Below are positions 58,573 to 64,000 of a stretch of 64,000 nucleotides of DNA, in pieces. Each line of letters starts with the position of its first letter. The first letter of the stretch is position 1. A program made the translations under genes and the position numbers. The stretch lies in NCBI RefSeq assembly GCF_001659605.2, contig NC_035170.2, positions 13,682,502 to 13,746,501 of the forward strand, in the 5' to 3' direction. This DNA is from Manihot esculenta (lineage: Eukaryota; Streptophyta; Magnoliopsida; Malpighiales; Euphorbiaceae). Below the pieces are notes generated by a model, which worked only from the letters and a program-made list of their open reading frames with translations, searched no databases and had not been told where the DNA came from.

Positions 58573-58997
58573 AAATTTGGTTCACCTTTGAGTTGCAGAT
58601 CTGACATCTTGCTTTGGTGACTTTCTGGAAATCAGTTAGTCTCACCACCCAGCCCATTCTCCGCCGGCCTCTGATCCACTTTCCGGCGACCGTTTCACGC
58701 CGGTGATTCTTCTCCCAACTTCGCCTGGCGCCGGCGACCAAAGCCTAGTAGGTCCTATCGTTAGATCAGCTCACCTTCACACGTCCTTCATCCACGCTCG
58801 GACGCGTGCACCACTTTCCGGTGACCATTTCACACCGGCTATTCTTCTCCCAGCTTTGCCCAGTGCCGGCGACCAAAGCCCAGTAGGTGCGGTCGTCAGA
58901 TTTACTGTTCACAGGCGTTCTTTTTGGCAGATTCGGCTCCTTTTTGCAGATTCGGGTCCCTACTCGGTCCCTTGTTGTTTCAGAATCTCTCTCGACA

Positions 58998-61650
58998 TGT
59001 CTGAGAATCAAAACACCCTCAATACAGATTCAAATTCAGTCTCTATGGCCTAATCAAATATTGCCCATTCTGGTAATTCTTTAACTTATCTAACCAAGTC
59101 TTTACCCATTGGTTCATGGATCCTCGACTCTGGTGCTTCTGATCATATCTCTAGTAATCCCTCTATTTTCTCTACTCTTGTTTCACTTTCCACACCATTT
59201 AAAGTCACATTAGCTAATGATTCACAAACTCAAGTTAAAGGGATCGGTAACGTATATCTCCTTCCTTCTATCCCCTTGACTAATGTTTTATTTGCCCCAG
59301 ACTGTTCATACAATCTAATCTCTGTTAGCAAATTGACTAAAGATCTTCACTGTTCAGTCATTTTTACTACTGAATCTGTGGTTGTGCAGGACCGGAGTAC
59401 TGGAAAGATGATTGGAGCAGGATATGAGTCACAAGGATTGTACTATTTTTCCACTTCAAACTCTTCAATTGCTTTTGTGCCTTCCACCTCCGCTGAACTC
59501 ATTTATAGTCGTTGGGGACATCCAAGTCTGAACAAGTTACAAAAACTGGTTCCTAGCCTCTCTTCCTTACCTTCTTTAGAATGTGTCTTGTCAACTCGGG
59601 AAACAAACTCGAGCTTCTTTTCCTAAGCGAATCAATAATAAGGCTAGTTCTATGTTTGACATTGTTCATTAAGATATTTGGGGTCCAAGTCGGGTTAGTA
59701 TAACTCTGGGATTTCAATATTTTGTTACCTTTATTGATGACTATTCTCGTTGCACTTGGCTTTTTTTGATGAAGAATCGTTCTGATTTGTTCCTTATTTT
59801 TCAAAAGTTTTATGCTGAAATCCATAATCAATTTGGTGTTCGCATTAAGATACTGCGAAGTGATAATGCAAGAGAATATTTGTCTTCTTCATTCACTCAT
59901 TTCTTGTCTACTCAGGGTATTGCTCATCAAACTTCTTGCTCTTATACTCCACAACAAAATGGAGTTGCCGAATGGAAAAATCGGCATTTAATTGAAACAG
60001 CCCGCACTTTACTCCTACATCACAATGTTCGGTTGCGTTTTTTGGGGGAAGCTGTCCTCACCGCCTGTTACTTGATTAACCAAATGCCTTCCTCTGGTTT
60101 GCAGCATCAAAGTCCTCAATCTGTCCTATTTCCTAACCAGAATACCACCCAGTTGTCTCTGCGTGTTTTCGGATATATATGCTTTGTTCATGATCATACT
60201 CCTGGCAAAGACAAACTCCAACCCAAATCAGTTAAATGTGTCTTTCTCGGCTATTCACGGCTTCAAAAAGGTTACAAATGTTATGATCCTACTACTAACA
60301 GATATTTTGTGTCTGCAGATGTCACCTTTTTTGAAACCTCTCCTTACTTTTCTTCTAGTCCAACAACAAAACTTTTGTCCCTATTGCTTTGCCTGTACCT
60401 CCGGCTCCTATTTCTTCTTTGCCGCAAGTGTGTCCATCTCCCACTCCTATGCCACCTCTTCAGGTCTATACACGTCGATCTCACCCATCTACTAATAACA
60501 ATGACATTTCTCTCCCTAATGCAGGTACTTCTAGTGACTCACCTCCCGTTCCGTCATCACCTACTTCGGTCATGCCTTCAACTACAGAAGCTACTCCTCC
60601 TCTTGCTCTTCGAAAAGGTATTCGCTCTTCCCGAAATCCTCATCCCATTTATAATTTTGTAAGTTACCATCGTTTGTCTCCTTCCTATTATACTTTTGTC
60701 TCTGTTGTGTCTGCTGTCTCCATACCCAAGACAGTTAGAGAAGCATTAGATCATCCTGGTTGGTGTAATGCCATGGTTGAGGAAATGACTGCTCTGCATA
60801 ACAATGGAACTTGGGAACTGGTATCCTTACCACCTGGTAAGTCTACTGTTGGTTGTCGATGGGTTTACACGGTTAAGGTGGGACCTGATGGCAAAATTAA
60901 TCGCCTTAAAGCTCGCCTTGTAGCTAAAGGTTACACAGATTTTTGGGCTTGATTACAGTGATACTTTCTCTGTCGTAGCCAAAATAACTTCTGTTCGCCT
61001 CCTTATCTCATTGGCTGCAATTAATCACTGGACCCTGCATCAACTGGACATTAAAAATGCCTTTCTTCATGGAGAGCTCGCTGAAGAAGTTTATATGGAG
61101 CAACCTCCAGGGTTTGTTGCTCAGGGGGAGTCAGGCTTAGTATGTCGTCTTCGGCGCTCTTTGTATGGGCTAAAACAGTCTCCAAGAGCATGGTTTGGAC
61201 GATTTAGCACTATAGCTCAACAGTTTGGAATGTCTTGAAGTAATTCTGATCATTCCGTATTTTTTCATTATAATGTTGATAGATGCATCTACTTTGTGGT
61301 CTATGTTGATGATATTGTCATTACAGGAAATGATCATGATGGAATCTCTCAGCTTAAGCAACATTTGTTCAGTCATTTCCAAACTAAAGATCTGGGGAAA
61401 CTGAAATTTTTCTTGGGAATTGAAGTGGCACAGTCTAAAATGGGTATTGCAATTTCTCAACGGAAATATGCTTTGGATATATTGGAAGAAACAGACATGT
61501 TAGACTGTAGACATGTGTCCACTCCCATGGATCCAAATGTTAAGCTTGTTCCTGAACAGGGGGAGCCACTTAAAGATCCTACTATTAGTCGGCAAGTTCA
61601 ATTATCTCACTATCACACGACCAGATATTTCCTTTGCTGTAAGTGTGGTT
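58998..61650 (+). pseudogene. Copia pol, first part: protease, integrase, RT
   Basis: A 16-codon gag start (MSENQNTLNT...) at 58998 ends in a stop at 59050 and is followed at once by the protease (SWILDSGASDH, 59115-59145), so nearly all gag is missing. Then come the GAG-pre-integrase piece (to 59626, stop), and the integrase with FVTFIDDYSR at about 59722 and the DNAREYLSS and NGVAEWKNRH blocks (59766-60360). A frame change follows into 60389-60952. RT has WCNAMVEEM, LKARLVAKGYT, then a frame change at about 60945 to LDIKNAFLHGEL and YGLKQSPRAWF. A stop TGA is at 61236-61238, then YVDDIVITG at about 61299-61325. The RT catalytic pair is intact. Confidence 0.88.
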
Positions 61651-62242
61651 AGTCAATTTCTTCAAACTCCATACAGTAGTCACTGGGATGCAGTCATTTG
61701 CATTCTTAGATATATCAAAGGAGCTCCAGGACAGGGTCTACTCTATGAAGACAAGGGTCACTCACAAATTGTTGGCTATTCTGATGCAGATTGGGCAGGT
61801 TCCCCTTCAGATAGACGATCTACTTCAGGATATTGTATTATGATTGGAGGGAATCTCATATCCTGGAAAAGTAAAAAACAGAGTGTGGTTGCAAGATCAA
61901 GTGCAGAAGCAAAATATCGAGCTATGGCTTTAGCAACATGCGAACTCATCTGGTTGAAGCAACTCCAGGAATTGAAATATAGTGATACTGGCCAAATGAA
62001 GTTGATATGTGATAATCAAGCTGGCCTCCATATTGCATCAAATCCAATTTTTCATGAGGACGAAGCATATAGAGGTGGATTGTCATTTTATTAGGCAAAA
62101 GATTGAGTCCGAATGCATTTCTACTAGCTTTGTCAACTCAAATGATCAGCTAGCTGATGTTTTCATAAAATCACTTGGAGGACCACGAATCAAGTATATT
62201 TGTAACAAGTTTGGAGCATATGATATGTATGCTCCAGCTTGA
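61513..62242 (+). pseudogene. Copia RNase H
   Basis: After another frame change near 61600: SYSDADWAGSPSDRRSTSGYC-type start of RNase H at about 61780, SWKSKKQSVVARSSAEAKYRAMA, then LICDNQAGLHIASNP. A frame change near 62060 moves to KHIEVDCHFIRQKI and the end DQLADVFIKSLGG up to 62242. Confidence 0.85.
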
Positions 62243-62251
62243 GGGGGGGAG
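62241..62251 (+). promoter_or_regulatory. Polypurine tract of the copia element
   Basis: GAGGGGGGGAG just before the 3' LTR. Confidence 0.85.
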
Positions 62252-62478
62252 TGTTGAGATTATTTATATAAATAGTCTAGATTTGTAGTGGTAATTAGGG
62301 ATATGATTGTGTGATATGATTGGGATATGATTAGGCTATAATTAGGGAATTAATTTATTTTCTTACCTAATGTGTACTCTTGTAAGTAGTATATATACCC
62401 CAATTGGCTTGAGGGGAATAATAAAGTATTTTCTCTCAAATCTTCTGCTCTCTTTTTCTTCCTTTCATCAAAGTTTCA
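62252..62478 (+). repeat. 3' LTR of the copia element
   Basis: 227 bp, same length as the 5' LTR with five substitutions and no indel. Confidence 0.92.
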
Positions 62479-63577
62479 TTGTGTAAACTACACTTTAGTC
62501 TCTGATTTTAACATAATTAACATATTAGTCCTTGTATTTTAAAATTAAATCCTTAGATACCTCTATATTCAGTTCATCCAAAATTTTAGTTCTTTCATCC
62601 ATTATAGACATTAATTTGAAGTTAGTGGGTAGTCAAACTTCCAAAAGTACAATTTCTTTCTAAAATACTTTTTGTAAAAATCTATTACCTATTTAAAAGT
62701 CACTTGGTACCACTTAAAAATGGCTGAAGTTGTAAGTGTTGTCTGAAAATTTTTGAAATTATCAAGTACTGGAGTACTTTAATGAATAAAAATTGAAGAA
62801 CAAAAAGTATTAAAAAAATTAGTTGAATATGATAATTTAGATAAAAGTTAATGGGGACATAAGTGTTCTTTCAAATGAAAAATAAAGGATCAAGATGTTT
62901 AAAATTTAATAGATGAGGGAAAATGGATGAAATCCTAACTCCTTAATATTTTAATTTAAAAAAGGGACAATAAAGATATTTTCATGCTTTTAATTGCAAG
63001 AAATGGATGAAAAGATTGGAATTTAAATGGATTTATCATAAAGGGATTTAAATATTCGATTTTAAAAATATAGAGATAGATCTTTTAATTATATTAAAAA
63101 TCAAGGACTAACGCGTAGTTTACCCATTTGAAAGGATAATAAAGACATTTTCACACTTTTAACAGTAAAAATGGATAGAAGGACCTCCCATTTGGACGGA
63201 CTGATTATAGAGGGATTCAAGTGTTCGGTTTCAAAAATACAGGGATCGATCCATTAATTATACTAAACTCGGACCAAAGTGTAATTTATCCTAAATAATA
63301 ATTAAAATAATTTAAAATTAAAAAGTTTAAATTATAAAATGTACGATAAAAAGTATTTAGAATAAAATTTTCATAGTAATAGATTATTCATATTAATAAA
63401 GAATAAGTTTTAAAATATTAAAATTCTATAAAAAAATAGAGAGAAACTTTAAAATTAAAAAGAAAAACGTTAATATGCTAATAAGAAAGGTTACTAGTGC
63501 TATTAATTATTCAAAGAGAAGTCTTTATTATTTTTCACACACACATACACATATACATATAAATTGGGAAAGCATTA

Positions 63578-63655
63578 TTACAGCCTCTGGTTGTGGTTGC
63601 GGTGGTAAGCAATATCTTTAATTGGCAACAAGCCGTCTAGTGTTCAAGTCCCCCA
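63578..63655 (+). repeat. Possible tRNA-derived SINE head (A- and B-box-like words)
   Basis: GGTTGCGGTGGTAAGC (A-box-like) is followed about 35 bases later by GTGTTCAAGTCCCCC (B-box-like, GGTTCRANNCC type). Spacing fits an internal pol III promoter. Tail and duplications are not seen. Confidence 0.35.
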
Positions 63656-63663
63656 GCAGCACC

Positions 63664-63665
63664 TG

Positions 63666-63719
<54 letters not shown>
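63664..63719. repeat. (CT)n microsatellite
   Basis: An almost pure CT run of 56 bases with one A. Confidence 0.97.
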
Positions 63720-63720
<1 letters not shown>

Positions 63721-64000
63721 GGTAATTGGGCCAGTTCATTCTGGTTCAAAGCGGATTTGTGATAATCAGGTTTATGGGTCAGACTAGTATGGTCGGCCAG
63801 TCCGGTTAAGTTTTGAAAACCATGGAATATGGATGTGGATTGCATTTTCTGGTTCTGCCACTGCTTTTGATACTTGTCTGGGTCACATCTTAATGTGAAA
63901 GAAGAAGGATTTCATGCATTTTATCTTTCTTTCTGCTTTTTTTTTTTCAGCTCTGCTCTGCTGTACTTTTTCCTTGTTTCTTTACCTCTTTTTTTTTTTT

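Larger units (their letters stand above)
58330..62478 (+). mobile_element. Ty1/copia element with short LTRs, gag deleted
   Basis: LTRs 58330-58556 and 62252-62478, each 227 bp, with five differences seen (about 97.8% identity). The flanks are TTGTA (58325-58329) and TTGTG (62479-62483), a one-mismatch target duplication. The domain order protease, integrase, RT, RNase H is that of copia. Short LTRs fit the Ale/Retrofit branch (inference). It is inserted in the foldback repeat beyond exon 5 of the host gene, same strand. Confidence 0.92.
58088..63298. repeat. Foldback-type repeat with inverted ends, host of the copia element
   Basis: The left end (about 58090-58260: GTAAATTACACTTTTAGTTCC, later GATCGATCCCTGTATTTTT, AGTCCGTTCAAATAGGAGG) is mirrored at 63120-63295. 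A weaker second pair lies inside: 62484-62600 in the same direction as the left end and 62880-63128 in the opposite direction. It has no ORF of its own. The type is common in plants as a non-autonomous DNA element; family not assigned. Confidence 0.6.
63299..64000. other. Intron or intergenic tail of the window
   Basis: No gene recognised. It contains a possible SINE-like piece and a CT repeat (both listed) and ends in a poly-T tract. Several TTTTTTCAG words (for example at about 63943-63951) are possible splice acceptors, but the following sequence is not convincing coding DNA. Confidence 0.5.

Noticed and set aside
58703..59084. ORFs of 65-116 aa around the copia leader
   Set aside because: They lie in the untranslated leader between primer site and protease; other-frame readings of repeated CCGGCGACC words.

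Overview
This window is plant nuclear DNA. It holds several Ty3/gypsy retrotransposons nested in one another (1 to ~32.9 kb), long AT-rich intergenic stretches, an endogenous plant pararetrovirus (EPRV, Caulimoviridae-like; ~40.4-49.9 kb), and the first exons of one intron-containing host gene (52.75-56.74 kb) followed by a Ty1/copia element. There are no bacterial operons, CRISPR arrays or rRNA/tRNA genes. The LTR and EPRV types fit a eudicot. The Ty3 LTR sequences look to me like those of Euphorbiaceae-type genomes, but I cannot prove that without a search.

Layout of the TE block, oldest to youngest as nesting shows it. (1) A Tat-type Ty3 element on the minus strand (LTR-like ~32470-32938, gag remains ~30960-32274) lies next to a 79-bp tandem array (15508-15929, resuming at 30597-30646). 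(2) A divergent chromovirus LTR, 'E' (minus), sits on the array edge. It survives as ~5813-6161 plus 14788-15507. (3) A chromovirus (Tekay/Del type) 'A' on the minus strand (6162-14782, TSD GGCTG) is inserted in E. An Athila-type element entering from the left edge (1 to ~5812) also interrupts E. (4) A second Tekay-type element 'B' on the plus strand (15935-30591, TSD CTAGC) is inserted in the 79-bp array. (5) B is itself split by solo LTR 'C' (19993-22273, TSD ACGTC) and by a non-autonomous protease-only Ty3 element 'D' (26057-29894, TSD GAAAG). All pol genes in this block are broken by stops, frameshifts or deletions.

The EPRV insert reads mainly on the minus strand: part of the coat region, zinc knuckle, protease, RT, RNase H, then a second ORF of unknown function that overlaps the first at ATGA, then promoter, leader, tRNA-Met primer site and the start of the movement-protein region. 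From there the sequence turns back on itself, forming a 1.95-kb near-perfect inverted repeat with a 29-bp spacer. The whole insert is flanked by a 915/916-bp direct duplication of host AT-rich DNA, which is very unusual for a DNA that brings no integrase.

The host gene (plus strand, five exons seen, 329 codons in phase) looks like a plant leucine-rich-repeat/RNI-like protein. Its 3' part lies beyond the window or beyond the copia element (58330-62478), which is nested in a foldback-type repeat (58088-63298).
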